Shown here in pieces: positions 8,418 through 16,826 of a stretch of DNA of 55,714 nucleotides. The stretch spans positions 1-55,714 of the forward strand of contig JAJFGW010000036.1 of assembly GCA_021775915.1 (NCBI GenBank), read 5' to 3'. The stretch is from Alphaproteobacteria bacterium. Its GTDB lineage: Bacteria > Pseudomonadota > Alphaproteobacteria > Micavibrionales > Micavibrionaceae. A model generated the notes under the pieces. It did no database searches and had not been told where the DNA came from. It was given only the letters and a program-made list of their open reading frames with translations. Each line of letters starts with the position of its first letter. Within the stretch, counting starts at the first letter, position 1. Position numbers and translations under genes: made by a program.

Positions 8418-9023
8418 ATGGGTCAAAAAGAAAATGTAGAAAAAGAAGCTAAGGAACAAGGGGGCAGGTCGTATCTGACTGGCCGTCTTTTACTGGCTAT
8501 GCCGGCTATGGGTGATCCGCGTTTTCACAAAGCCGTTATTTATTTATGCGCCCATGATGAGAATGGCGCTATGGGGCTTGTCATTAACCATACGCTGCCC
8601 GGCGTTGATCTTAGCCAGCTACTAGCGCAGCTCAATATTAAACCGGAAGAGAGCAAAGCGCCTGATACTGTTGTCATGAGCGGCGGGCCGGTGGAAACCG
8701 CGCGCGGTTTTGTTTTGCATTCCAATGATTTCGGGCAAGCAGATACAATTAAAATTGATGATGATTTTAGCGTTACCGGTACAATTGATGCTCTAAAAGC
8801 TATTGCCGGGGGCAGCGGTCCGGATAAAATGCTCTTTATTCTTGGTTATGCTGGTTGGGGTTCCGGCCAGCTTGATCAGGAAATCCAGGAAAATGCCTGG
8901 CTTGTCGCTGACCCTGATCCTGAGCTTATTTTCAAAGCAGCGCCGGAGGAAAAATGGGTTAAAGCCATTAAAAAGCTGGGCGTTGATCCCGCCATGCTTT
9001 CCGGAGATGCCGGCCGGGCTTGA
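8418..9023 (+). CDS. YqgE/AlgH family protein
   Basis: Conserved cytosolic protein of the UPF0301 family. Molecular role is not settled in the family. Signatures are LTGRLLLAMPAMGDPRF near the start, VIYLCAHDENGAMGLVIN, the SGGPVETARGFVLH segment, and LGYAGWGSGQLDQEI. ATG 8418 has GCAGG about six bases upstream and is preferred to the in-frame TTG at 8406. Divergent from the DsbD-N gene and convergent with the acetyltransferase gene. Confidence 0.9.
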   Translation: MGQKENVEKEAKEQGGRSYLTGRLLLAMPAMGDPRFHKAVIYLCAHDENGAMGLVINHTLPGVDLSQLLAQLNIKPEESKAPDTVVMSGGPVETARGFVLHSNDFGQADTIKIDDDFSVTGTIDALKAIAGGSGPDKMLFILGYAGWGSGQLDQEIQENAWLVADPDPELIFKAAPEEKWVKAIKKLGVDPAMLSGDAGRA

Positions 9024-9029
9024 TAATAT

Positions 9030-9620
9030 TTAGTTCCAATCCTCAACCGGCAAGCCAAATAACTTGTGATCCTGCCATTGCCCGTTAATCCTGACATATT
9101 TTTTCGCAAAGCCTTCTTCGGTAAAACCGAGCTTTAGAAGAAGATTTATGCTGGACTGATTGTCCGCCAGACACCCGGCATGAAAGCGGTGCAGTTTCAG
9201 GTCTTTAAATCCGTAGTTGATTGCCAGGCGTAGAGATTCCGCCATATAGCCCACGCCTTGTTCGTCCTGGTCCAGCCAGTAACCTAGTGATGCATATTGC
9301 GCTGCGCCTCGGCAGATATTGTTGATATTTACCCCGCCAATTATAGTTTTGTTCTCTTTTGTCAAAATAAGAAAGGAATAAGCGCGGTCTTGTTGCCGGT
9401 CTTTTGTTTGTCGCGCGTATCGCCGTTCATAAAAATCACGGGTCAAACAATTTTCCGGCCATGTTGGCTCCAGAGGCTCAAGAAAGGCGCGGTTTTTATC
9501 GCGTATTTTTGCCCATTTGCTCCAGTCCTCTAATTGAGGAGGGCGGAGAATGACACGAAATCCTTCCAGTTTTACAAGAGGTAAATCAGATGGTAATTTT
9601 TGCCGGCGCGGCCAGATCAC
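9030..9620 (-). CDS. RimJ/RimL-type GNAT N-acetyltransferase
   Basis: A GNAT enzyme of the ribosomal-protein-alanine acetyltransferase type, which transfers acetyl from acetyl-CoA to N-terminal amines. The fold shows as LEGFRVILRPPQLEDWSKW, TIIGGVNINNI, YWLDQDEQGVGYMAESLRLAI (acetyl-CoA loop region) and NQSSINLLLKLGFTEEG. The start codon overlaps the stop of the M16 peptidase gene in ATGA, so it is the last gene of that minus-strand operon. The true substrate cannot be read from the sequence. Confidence 0.88.
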   Translation of the reverse strand: MIWPRRQKLPSDLPLVKLEGFRVILRPPQLEDWSKWAKIRDKNRAFLEPLEPTWPENCLTRDFYERRYARQTKDRQQDRAYSFLILTKENKTIIGGVNINNICRGAAQYASLGYWLDQDEQGVGYMAESLRLAINYGFKDLKLHRFHAGCLADNQSSINLLLKLGFTEEGFAKKYVRINGQWQDHKLFGLPVEDWN

Positions 9621-10879
9621 GCGGCCAGCCTTTTGGCAAGAGACTCGTAACCCTCTAATTTATCCAGTGGCCCTAATGCTGCCAGCGTTGGTTTGCTGAC
9701 AAAAACCTTCTGCGCCATTGTTCTTATGTTTTCGGTGCTTACCGCATTTAATTTACTTAGCTTTTTGTCCAGATCGATAATTTCATTACAATGAAGCAAA
9801 TGCTTGGCTTGCTGGTTGGCCCGGTTCATCATTGATTCCCGTCCCATTAGAAGTCCGGCACGGATTTGTGATTTCGCGCGGCTCAGTTCTTCTTCACTAA
9901 CAATGTTTTGCTGAATTTTACCGATTTCATCGCATAATACAGGCATAAGCTCCGGCAATTTATCTGGGCCGGTTCCGGCATAAATCAGAAACTGCCCATC
10001 GTCTTGATAAGGAGAGTGATGGGCAAAGACAGAATAAACCAGTCCGCGTTTTTCACGGATTTCCTGAAACAGGCGCGAAGACATCCCGCCACCTAAAATA
10101 GTTGATAAAAGAGCGGCATCGTAAAAATCATTGTCGCCGCGCGATACACCGGAAAATCCTAAAACGACATGGGCCTGTTCAAGCTCTTTTTCAGTGCGGT
10201 GATGCCCGCCGCTATAAGAGGCCGCTGCAGGATCGAATTTATGATCTTGCGGCAAATCGGTAAAGAGCTTACTGACTAGTCCGGTAACCGTTTCATGATC
10301 GGTGTTGCCGGAAACGGAAATGACAAGGCGCGAGGGCGTATAAAACCGGCGCACATAATCAAGCAATGTATCGCGCTGCATTTTCTCAATAATATCTGTG
10401 CGCCCTAGAATAGGTGCGCCTAGAGCCTGCTCCGGATAAGCCGTCTCCTGATAATTATCAAAGACAAGATCATCCGGCGTATCCAGCGTCATGCCGATTT
10501 CCTGCAGGATAACACCGCGTTCGCGTTCAACTTCGTCATCCGGCATGCTCGGGCGCTGGATAATATCGGCCAGCACATCCATGGCGAGCGGCAAATCCTC
10601 TTTCAAAAGATGCATATGATAGGAGGTAATCTCGCGGCTGGTATAGGCATTCATCTGCCCGCCAACATCCTCGATTTGTTCTGAAATCTCTAAGGCGCTG
10701 CGTGTCGGGGTTCCTTTGAACATCATATGTTCGACCATATGCGCTACGCCGTTATCTTTAAGGTCTTCATGCCGCGTACCGACATCAACCCATACTCCGA
10801 CCGCGACGCTCTCAACAGAGGCGACCTGATCGGTAATCACCCGCAAACCGCTGGGTAGCGTTGTCATTTCAATACTCAT
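9617..10879 (-). CDS. M16 family zinc peptidase (processing-peptidase-like)
   Basis: Zinc protease related to mitochondrial processing peptidase beta and PepR. The inverted zinc motif HXXEH is at His47-Glu50-His51 (HMVEHMMF), with the usual downstream Glu-rich helix (ERERGVILQEIGM) giving the distal ligand. The second half carries GVSRGDNDFYDAALLSTILGGGMSSRLFQEIREKR split by family-typical spacing. Length (420 residues) is normal. It follows threonine synthase by 31 bases; thrC-M16 neighbourhood is common in alphaproteobacteria. Likely cytosolic, as no signal peptide is present. Confidence 0.93.
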   Translation of the reverse strand: MSIEMTTLPSGLRVITDQVASVESVAVGVWVDVGTRHEDLKDNGVAHMVEHMMFKGTPTRSALEISEQIEDVGGQMNAYTSREITSYHMHLLKEDLPLAMDVLADIIQRPSMPDDEVERERGVILQEIGMTLDTPDDLVFDNYQETAYPEQALGAPILGRTDIIEKMQRDTLLDYVRRFYTPSRLVISVSGNTDHETVTGLVSKLFTDLPQDHKFDPAAASYSGGHHRTEKELEQAHVVLGFSGVSRGDNDFYDAALLSTILGGGMSSRLFQEIREKRGLVYSVFAHHSPYQDDGQFLIYAGTGPDKLPELMPVLCDEIGKIQQNIVSEEELSRAKSQIRAGLLMGRESMMNRANQQAKHLLHCNEIIDLDKKLSKLNAVSTENIRTMAQKVFVSKPTLAALGPLDKLEGYESLAKRLAA

Positions 10880-10910
10880 AACAGTAATCTGGCTCCAGAG
10901 TAGCTTGGTG

Positions 10911-12320
10911 TCAATGGCTTACATTCTTGGTCACGAAGTTTTTGACCTGCTTCAGATCATTGGGGAGTCCTGTGAAAAACTCTGCTTTTTTCATGATGCT
11001 GACAAGGCGCGGTATTGCCGGAGGTTTTATGCCGACGGCCTGATGCACCGCTTGCGGAAATTTTGACGGGTGGGCGCAGGCGGGAATAATCATTGGTACT
11101 GACGGATCTTCAGCGATTATTTTCATCGCGCCATGCATGGCGACTGCCGTATGGGGGTCAATTAAAACGCCTGTTTCCTGATAGCAGTTTTTCATCATAT
11201 CCATGGTTTCAAGGTCTGTGCAGCTTTGGGCGGTAAACTCTTGCCGTGCCTTTCTCATCATTTCATCATTCATGGTAAATTTTTTGTTCTTTTTAAAGCT
11301 TTCCATCAGCTTGGTCAGGCTATCGTAATCGTGGTCCATGAGTTCACAAAGATAGCGCTCAAAATTGCTGGAAATCTGTATGTCCATACTCGGGGATAGT
11401 GACGGCACTACTTTTTCAAGCCGCATATCCCCGCTTTTGAAAAAGCGCGTCAGGATGTCATTGCGGTTGGTGGCAATGCCGAGTTTATGAATAGGCAGCC
11501 CCATACGCTTTGCTGCCCACCCGGCGTAGACATTGCCAAAATTTCCCGTAGGCACAGTAAAGGACACAGGCCGGTTTGGCGCGCCTAGCGCTAGCGCCGC
11601 AACAAAATAATAGACGGTTTGCGCCATAATGCGTGCCCAGTTAATTGAGTTTACGGCGGACAGGTTTAGCTCCTGCCGCAACTGCACATCGGCAAACATG
11701 TTTTTGACAATATGCTGGCAATCATCGAACGTGCCTTCCAGCGCGATATTATGAACGTTCGGTGCGTCGACTGTTGTCATTTGCCGCCGCTGTACTTCCG
11801 ATGTACGTCCCTGCGGATGAAGGATGAAAATATCAATGTTTTTACAGCCTTTGCAGGCCTCAATCGCCGCCGAGCCGGTATCGCCCGAGGTCGCGCCAAC
11901 GATGGTAATGCGTTTGTTTTGTTTCTCCAGTACATGATCGAATAGCCGCCCCAATAGCTGCATTGCGTAATCTTTGAACGACAAAGTGGGGCCGTGAAAT
12001 AGCTCCAAAATCCAAGCGTTCGGGCCGACCTGGACAAGCGGCGTAAGATTGCTATGGTTAAATTCATCGCCTTGATAGGTCTCTATCAAAATATTTTGAA
12101 AATCGCCTTTATCTATTGTATCGCCGATAAAGGGGTAGATTATCTGCATCGCTATATCGACATAGCTTAAGCCTTGTAAATGTTCGAGCTTGTTATGATC
12201 GATCTCCGGCCAGCTATCCGGAATGTAAAGCCCGCCATCCGGTGCCATGCCGGAAAGCAGAACATCGGTAAAGGATTGAGGGTTACCGGGGCCGCGTGTG
12301 GAAATGTATTTAATAGACAT
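10911..12320 (-). CDS. thrC: Threonine synthase
   Basis: PLP enzyme that converts O-phosphohomoserine to threonine, the last step of threonine synthesis. The PLP lysine is Lys116 in TLSFKDYAMQ. GATSGDTGSAAIEA is the phosphate-binding loop, and FTVPTGNFGNVYAGW follows. N-terminal YISTRGPG is the family start. 469 residues matches the longer proteobacterial/fungal form. Downstream of the M32 carboxypeptidase gene by nine bases and upstream of the M16 peptidase gene, so probably one operon. Confidence 0.96.
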   Translation of the reverse strand: MSIKYISTRGPGNPQSFTDVLLSGMAPDGGLYIPDSWPEIDHNKLEHLQGLSYVDIAMQIIYPFIGDTIDKGDFQNILIETYQGDEFNHSNLTPLVQVGPNAWILELFHGPTLSFKDYAMQLLGRLFDHVLEKQNKRITIVGATSGDTGSAAIEACKGCKNIDIFILHPQGRTSEVQRRQMTTVDAPNVHNIALEGTFDDCQHIVKNMFADVQLRQELNLSAVNSINWARIMAQTVYYFVAALALGAPNRPVSFTVPTGNFGNVYAGWAAKRMGLPIHKLGIATNRNDILTRFFKSGDMRLEKVVPSLSPSMDIQISSNFERYLCELMDHDYDSLTKLMESFKKNKKFTMNDEMMRKARQEFTAQSCTDLETMDMMKNCYQETGVLIDPHTAVAMHGAMKIIAEDPSVPMIIPACAHPSKFPQAVHQAVGIKPPAIPRLVSIMKKAEFFTGLPNDLKQVKNFVTKNVSH

Positions 12321-12329
12321 GAATGAATC

Positions 12330-14042
12330 TTACGCGTGAAGGTAACGCCCCTCAAGATGTTTTAGAAGCGGCGCAGGAGAAAGTGCCGCGCCGGTGGCAT
12401 TTTTCACCAGATCGCCAAAACACAAGAGCCGTCCTTTGGAATGAATATTTTTACCGAGCCATTTTGTCACCGGCATGAAATCGCCTTTTGCGACCAGATT
12501 GTCAAGATCGGGGACATCTTTGTTTATTTTCTCATAAAGCTGTGCTGCCAGCATATGACCCACCGTGTAAGACGGGAAATAGCCGAATTTTCCAGTGAAC
12601 CAGTGTACATCTTGCAAACAACCATCCACAACGCCTTTAGGCTGGATACCTATTATATCCTGCATTTTGGCATTCCAGGCTTCGGGCAAATCGGCAGGTT
12701 TGAGCTTTCCTTCAATAAGGTCGCGTTCCAGCTCAAATCTATGCTGCATATGAAAGAAATAAGTGACTTCATCGGCTTTTTTGCGCACGGCGGAAGGCTG
12801 TACGCGTGTTTTAACTTTGTGCAGATTATCAGCGCTCAGCATCGGGTTGTGCAGTCCGTGAAAGAGTCCTTCGGCACGCGGTGCCAGAAAATCAAAAAAC
12901 GGCTTGGTTCGTCCGATAATCATTTCGACCAGCAGGGCCTGCGATTCATGAACGGCGGCGCCCATATCCTGCGCGATGGGCTGGTAACGCCATGTTTTAC
13001 GCGGCAGGCCCTGAATATAAACCCCGTGCCCGCCTTCATGCAGCGCGGATTTCATTGAATCCATAAAATCATTAATGTCGACATTTTTAATCACGAGCCG
13101 CGTATCGTCAGGCGTACCGCCCTCAACCGGATTATGCCCGGTTTCAAAAAGTCCGCCGCGATTAAAATCAAAACCGATGGCTTCAAGAAGCGCGTGGTTA
13201 AGCCACATCTGCGCCTTGGCCGGGTAAAAATCCTTGATCGGTAGCGGTTCTTCTTCCTCTTCCTGTTTTTCCAGGATTTTGGGCAGCATTTTGTTTAAGG
13301 ATTTATTGATGGTGCCGAACCAGTCCTCGACCTCCATAACGGAAATTCCGGGCATATATTCGCTCATAAGGGCCTGATAGTGAGAGTTACTGCCCGTGGC
13401 GCGGCATTTAACTTCGGCTATCTGGCGGTTCATATCAACCATGTCGGCCAGAAAACCGCGTGCGCTTGGCCAGTCGCTATTTTTTAGTGCGTCGCGATGC
13501 CGCCGTCGTCCTTCATAAGAAAGCTGCGCCCGTTTTTCAATCAGATCGCCGCTGACCGGGCTTTGGTGGCCGTGCATCTCATCCATTTCGCGCAAATTGG
13601 CGTGGTCCCATTTGTCCCAGTCTTCGGCATGGTTTTCAGCGTGGGTTTTGGCGCGATCCAGTAAATGTTTAACCGCCGGGTCGGTTAAGTCCTCATGCAT
13701 GCGGCGGTTCAGAAAGGCAATTTGCCCGAGCCGCGCTTTCCATGCGCCTTCCGGCATGGCGGTCAGAAAGTCCCGCCCTAGTGTTTCGGCAATCGCGCCC
13801 ATCCGCCCAATATCGCGGAAACGGTATTTCAGCTTCATATAGGCTTCGGACGGGTGCTCCTCATATTGCCGCACCACAGTTGGCGCAGGCGGAGAGACAT
13901 AGCTTTCTGGAACTTTCGGTAGGGCGCTGTCAATCTTTTCTTCAGGTCGCTTGCGTGCAAAAACCCTTGCCACGTGTTCCTTCACGGTGGCAGGATTTAG
14001 AAGATTTTTAAAAAATTGCCACAGGCGGGAAAAGACACTCAT
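12330..14042 (-). CDS. M32 family metallocarboxypeptidase (Taq-type) with N-terminal extension
   Basis: Zinc carboxypeptidase that trims C-terminal residues. The HEXXH motif is His335-Glu336-His339 (LHEGGHGVYIQG), followed by the HESQ motif with His365 and Glu366 that gives the third ligand. Other family blocks are EVKCRATGSNSHYQ-like and HVKTRVQPSAVRKKADEVTY-like helices. The protein is about 60-70 residues longer than typical M32 enzymes at its N-terminus, where residues 1-50 look unstructured and basic. First gene of the minus-strand run to thrC. Confidence 0.9.
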   Translation of the reverse strand: MSVFSRLWQFFKNLLNPATVKEHVARVFARKRPEEKIDSALPKVPESYVSPPAPTVVRQYEEHPSEAYMKLKYRFRDIGRMGAIAETLGRDFLTAMPEGAWKARLGQIAFLNRRMHEDLTDPAVKHLLDRAKTHAENHAEDWDKWDHANLREMDEMHGHQSPVSGDLIEKRAQLSYEGRRRHRDALKNSDWPSARGFLADMVDMNRQIAEVKCRATGSNSHYQALMSEYMPGISVMEVEDWFGTINKSLNKMLPKILEKQEEEEEPLPIKDFYPAKAQMWLNHALLEAIGFDFNRGGLFETGHNPVEGGTPDDTRLVIKNVDINDFMDSMKSALHEGGHGVYIQGLPRKTWRYQPIAQDMGAAVHESQALLVEMIIGRTKPFFDFLAPRAEGLFHGLHNPMLSADNLHKVKTRVQPSAVRKKADEVTYFFHMQHRFELERDLIEGKLKPADLPEAWNAKMQDIIGIQPKGVVDGCLQDVHWFTGKFGYFPSYTVGHMLAAQLYEKINKDVPDLDNLVAKGDFMPVTKWLGKNIHSKGRLLCFGDLVKNATGAALSPAPLLKHLEGRYLHA

Positions 14043-14079
14043 ATGTTATGTTTATCATATCCGGGCGCGTTGTCCCAGA

Positions 14080-14490
14080 TTATTCAGAGGGCTCATCCGG
14101 GTTTTGTGCGACTGTTGAGTTCTCCAGAAGCCATGTAATTTCATCGCGGGTGAAAACTTTCATATATTGTGTCCCGGCATTCACGCATATCTGGACTGGC
14201 TGGTCCTTAACCATCGAGAGTAAAGTAAAGCCCTGTAAGGACGTAACGCCTCTGGCAACATCCATCCAGCTTTCCAGCCGCTCTCTGGTATCAAAAGCCA
14301 TGATGAAATCGCCATCTTCATTATTGGCGGTGACGGGTCTGATTTCTACTTGTTCGCCACCTTCACTGTCTTCCGGGTCGTCCCAGACCGGGATGAAAAT
14401 TTCGCCGTTTAGAAATAAATTAATATACTCATCGCCCTTATCCGGATTTTTACGGGCGTTGTCTATGGCTTTATCTAAATTTGTCTGCAT
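14080..14490 (-). CDS. SseB-like family protein
   Basis: 136 residues resembling the N-terminal SseB domain (enhancer of serine sensitivity family): a starting helix (TNLDKAIDNARKN), then alternating strands FLNGEIFIPVW, GDFIMAFDTRERLESW, and the pattern SLQGFTLLSMVKDQPVQICVNAG typical of this fold. The family often sits in secretion or stress contexts but has no fixed biochemical role. Codon usage and acidity match the surroundings. An overlapping plus-strand frame of 177 codons is judged a shadow. Confidence 0.72.
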   Translation of the reverse strand: MQTNLDKAIDNARKNPDKGDEYINLFLNGEIFIPVWDDPEDSEGGEQVEIRPVTANNEDGDFIMAFDTRERLESWMDVARGVTSLQGFTLLSMVKDQPVQICVNAGTQYMKVFTRDEITWLLENSTVAQNPDEPSE

Positions 14491-14561
14491 TTTGCTTGTC
14501 TCTTCTTTTGGTGCTAATCATAGTTTCGTTACACGCAATATTGTAGGAAGCCTGACAATAG

Positions 14562-15224
14562 ATGTCCATACCCGCTTTTAAATATGACCCGCCGGAACAC
14601 GCTTTTATCAGTGTTATATATAGTGACGATGATTTGCTTGTTCTGTCCAAACCCAGCGGTCTTTTAAGCGTACCGGGCAAACCCCCGGAACATACCGATA
14701 GTCTGGAGGGGCGGACTAAGGCCGCCTTCCCGCAGGCGCTGCTCGTCCACCGTCTGGACATGGGGACCTCCGGCGTGATGGTGATGGCTTTGAATAAAGC
14801 CGCGCAGCGCCATATTAATCTGCAATTCGAGAAGCGCCGCATATATAAAAATTACCATGCCCGCGTTTGGGGGCAGGTAAAAGAGCCGCGCGGTCATATC
14901 GACCTGCCGCTCATTTGCGACTGGCCGAACCGGCCGCGGCAAAAAATATGTTACGAGACAGGCAAGAGTGCGCAAACAGATTGGGAGCTGATCCGGCAAG
15001 ACGAGGAGTCAGCCTTAGTCCGGCTCACACCATTAACCGGCAGATCGCATCAACTCCGCGTCCATATGTTGTCAATGGGTCACCCAATAGTGGGCGATAA
15101 CTTTTACGGTGATGAACATTCTTTTGCGGCCAGTCCTCGTTTGGCTTTGCATGCAAGGGAGTTAGTCCTGCACCATCCGCGCGATGAACGGCGCGTGAGT
15201 TTTACCGACGACATTGATTTGTAA
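14562..15224 (+). CDS. RluA-family pseudouridine synthase
   Basis: Converts uridine to pseudouridine in structured RNA. The catalytic aspartate is Asp66 in VHRLDMGTSGVMVMA. IYSDDDLLVLSKPSGLLSVPG precedes it and LTPLTGRSHQLRVHM and GHPIVGDNFYG follow, as in RluA-type enzymes that modify 23S rRNA U746 and tRNA U32. No S4 RNA-binding domain is present; 220 residues is normal for the single-domain group. The exact target is an inference. Confidence 0.93.
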   Translation: MSIPAFKYDPPEHAFISVIYSDDDLLVLSKPSGLLSVPGKPPEHTDSLEGRTKAAFPQALLVHRLDMGTSGVMVMALNKAAQRHINLQFEKRRIYKNYHARVWGQVKEPRGHIDLPLICDWPNRPRQKICYETGKSAQTDWELIRQDEESALVRLTPLTGRSHQLRVHMLSMGHPIVGDNFYGDEHSFAASPRLALHARELVLHHPRDERRVSFTDDIDL

Positions 15225-15264
15225 TTCTGCTAAACAGAAAACCTGAAACAGGAAAGAAAAAATC

Positions 15265-15474
15265 ATGACAACAAAAGACAGCAACGGCACCGAACTTAAC
15301 GATGGCGATAACGTCACATTGATCCGCGACCTGAAAGTCAAAGGCACCTCAACCAATTTAAAGCGCGGTTCGCTCGCCAAAAATATTAGCCTGACGAGCA
15401 AGGACGAAGAAGTCGAATGCCGCTTCGGCAAAACTACCATCGTTCTCAAAACGCAATATTTGAAGAAGGCCTGA
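15265..15474 (+). CDS. PhnA/YjdM-type domain protein (short form)
   Basis: 69 residues matching the C-terminal domain of PhnA/YjdM proteins: DSNGTELNDGDNVTLIRDL, LKVKGTSTNLKRGS and the closing VLKTQYLKKA. The N-terminal zinc ribbon of the longer enterobacterial form is absent. Despite the historic alkylphosphonate name, no phosphonate genes are near, so the role is open. GGAAAG upstream of ATG 15265 serves as ribosome-binding site. Confidence 0.85.
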   Translation: MTTKDSNGTELNDGDNVTLIRDLKVKGTSTNLKRGSLAKNISLTSKDEEVECRFGKTTIVLKTQYLKKA

Positions 15475-15729
15475 TTTTTAAACTTAGTCCAGTCTGAGTT
15501 AGTCCCCTTGTTTGGTAGGGGCTTGATTCTAATACATAAAAAATAGAGCTTAGTCCGGTTGAATAACGGATGACTCCGAGCACAAAAAAACAGGCGCATC
15601 ACGCCTGTATATGAGAACAATTGTAACATAAATGGGGGTTTTAAACCAGTTAAACCAAACCCCTCACCCACTCTCTCTGTTATCCCGTTTCTCTATTGTC
15701 ACCCCTCGCGAAGGCTGGAGTGTTTGCGT
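15475..15729. other. Gene-poor stretch with short repeats and hairpins
   Basis: About 250 bases with no convincing gene. It holds three TTAGTCC copies (15484, 15499, 15550), two of them inside CTTAGTCC(A/G)GT, a GGGGTTT...AAACCCC inverted repeat near 15635-15664, a minus-oriented terminator-like hairpin at 15584-15608, and around 15702 a CCCTCGCGAAGGC half-element like the palindromic repeat at 16133-16179. Confidence 0.5.
15584..15608 (-). terminator. Minus-oriented intrinsic terminator-like hairpin
   Basis: A perfect 7-bp stem, ACAGGCG and CGCCTGT, closes a five-base loop. On the minus strand it is followed by a run of seven T. The plus strand has no T run after the stem. No minus-strand gene ends close by, so what it terminates is unclear. 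Confidence 0.55.
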
Positions 15730-15759
15730 TTAACATAAGTGTCGTTTTAGTGGTATAAT
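15730..15759 (+). promoter_or_regulatory. Sigma-70-type promoter for the 100-residue hypothetical
   Basis: TTAACA at 15730-15735, an 18-base spacer and a perfect TATAAT at 15754-15759 lie about 30 bases before ATG 15790. An AGGGAGAG ribosome-binding site follows. Confidence 0.6.
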
Positions 15760-15789
15760 GGAGGTATCAAGGGTAAAAGGGAGAGTGGC

Positions 15790-16092
15790 ATGTCTCATGA
15801 GGTTAATACAGAGAGAGCAACAGTTTCCAAGAAAGCTTTGTCGTCATGGCTAAACAAGAAGCTTTCTGAAAAGGAGGACTGCACGTATTGTTTTAAAAAT
15901 GGTTATTTTGATCATTTGCAGTGTGCATTTGATGCTTCTGAAATCCTTTATAAAGATTCTGATGGTGGATCATGTAACTGGAAACTGGCTTCTTCTTCAT
16001 ATTTTTGCGAAGAAAAAGGCCTCTGCTACGTAATGGTGGGAGACATAATTGTAGAAGCCAAAAACAGCTTTAATATTGAAACAGAAAATTAA
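15790..16092 (+). CDS. Hypothetical cysteine-containing small protein
   Basis: 100 residues, not recognised. Five to six cysteines (CTYC, QCAF, SCNW, YFCEEKGLC) and a mix of aromatic and charged residues suggest a compact soluble protein, possibly metal-binding through the CTYC pair, but this is inference. It has its own promoter, a good ribosome-binding site and a downstream terminator (16205-16250), so it is a single-gene unit. It lies in a repeat-rich patch whose AT content is higher than neighbouring genes, which could mark a recent insertion. Confidence 0.6.
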   Translation: MSHEVNTERATVSKKALSSWLNKKLSEKEDCTYCFKNGYFDHLQCAFDASEILYKDSDGGSCNWKLASSSYFCEEKGLCYVMVGDIIVEAKNSFNIETEN

Positions 16093-16132
16093 AGCGTCAT
16101 AGCATTCTAACGCGCTACATACGCCTTAAATT

Positions 16133-16179
16133 CGTCATCCCCGCGAAGGCGGTAAATCCCTCTAGCGTTCGGGGTGACG
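16133..16179. repeat. Palindromic interspersed repeat (REP-like)
   Basis: Outer arms CGTCATCCCCG and CGGGGTGACG pair with one bulged base around a centre containing GCGAAGGCGG. Elements starting CGTCATCCCCGCGAAGG are widespread intergenic palindromes in alphaproteobacterial genomes. A related half-element is at about 15702. Confidence 0.6.
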
Positions 16180-16204
16180 GTGGAGAGGGTTACTCCTACT
16201 CTAT

Positions 16205-16250
16205 AACACCAAACACGTAATTGTTTGGTGTTATTTTATTATTTTCTGAG
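16205..16250 (+). terminator. Intrinsic terminator after the 100-residue hypothetical
   Basis: An 11-bp perfect stem (AACACCAAACA and TGTTTGGTGTT) with a six-base loop, followed by TATTTTATTATTTT on the plus strand. Confidence 0.8.
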
Positions 16251-16288
16251 TTTGTAACTTGTTTGTAATAAATTCCCATCATTTTTGA

Positions 16289-16819
16289 TCACCACATATC
16301 CGGTTTGCATAGTGAATCAACACAAGAAATTTTCATAGGTTCTGTCTCTATATTGAATTCATTGAGAACAAGGGCTTGCCAACCGGAAGGATATTGCAGA
16401 TCGTAAGGTGCGAGATACGGAGTTGCTGTCTCGGTGTCAAAGCCAAACCGACTGTAATATTCAGGATCGCCATAGACAAAGAGAGTGTTGACTCCTTTTT
16501 CAGACAATTCTTTTATCCCGTGGTTTATTAATTCTGACCCAACACGCTGGTTTTGGTATTCAGGCTTAACGGCTAGAGGTGCCAAAATGTAACCTTTCCA
16601 ATCTTTATCAGTGTTGATAGTTACAGGGCTGAAGGCTATGTGCCCAACTATTTTTTTATCATATTCAGCCAATAAGGATATTATAGGAGAACCCGTTTCT
16701 TCGGAAAGAAGATTAACAGCCAGTTTTGCAACAATCTCTCTTTCGCTTTCAGGAAAAGCAGATAGATAGATATTCCGGATATCTTCGGAATCCTGCTCTA
16801 ACGCTGTTCGGGTTTTCAT
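16289..16819 (-). CDS. YhbS-like GNAT N-acetyltransferase
   Basis: A GNAT enzyme of the predicted YhbS group. LLAEYDKKIVGHIAFSPV is strand 4, LAPLAVKPEYQNQRVGSELI is the acetyl-CoA-binding beta4-alpha3 region with the QxxRVG loop, and LFVYGDPEYYSRFGFD is the characteristic YhbS tail motif. ATG 16819 lies seven bases after the guaA stop; an in-frame TTG at 16840 would overlap guaA and is less likely. Probably the last gene of the guaA transcript. Substrate unknown. Confidence 0.88.
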   Translation of the reverse strand: MKTRTALEQDSEDIRNIYLSAFPESEREIVAKLAVNLLSEETGSPIISLLAEYDKKIVGHIAFSPVTINTDKDWKGYILAPLAVKPEYQNQRVGSELINHGIKELSEKGVNTLFVYGDPEYYSRFGFDTETATPYLAPYDLQYPSGWQALVLNEFNIETEPMKISCVDSLCKPDMW

Positions 16820-16826
16820 CTTTGTT

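Noticed and set aside
14048-14581. 177-codon plus-strand frame over the SseB-like gene
   Set aside because: Ser/Val-rich translation without a recognisable pattern; the minus-strand SseB-like frame has coherent motifs and codon use.
15475-16288. CRISPR array or transposon ends
   Set aside because: Repeats are too few and unevenly spaced for CRISPR, and there is no transposase or target-site duplication that I can see.
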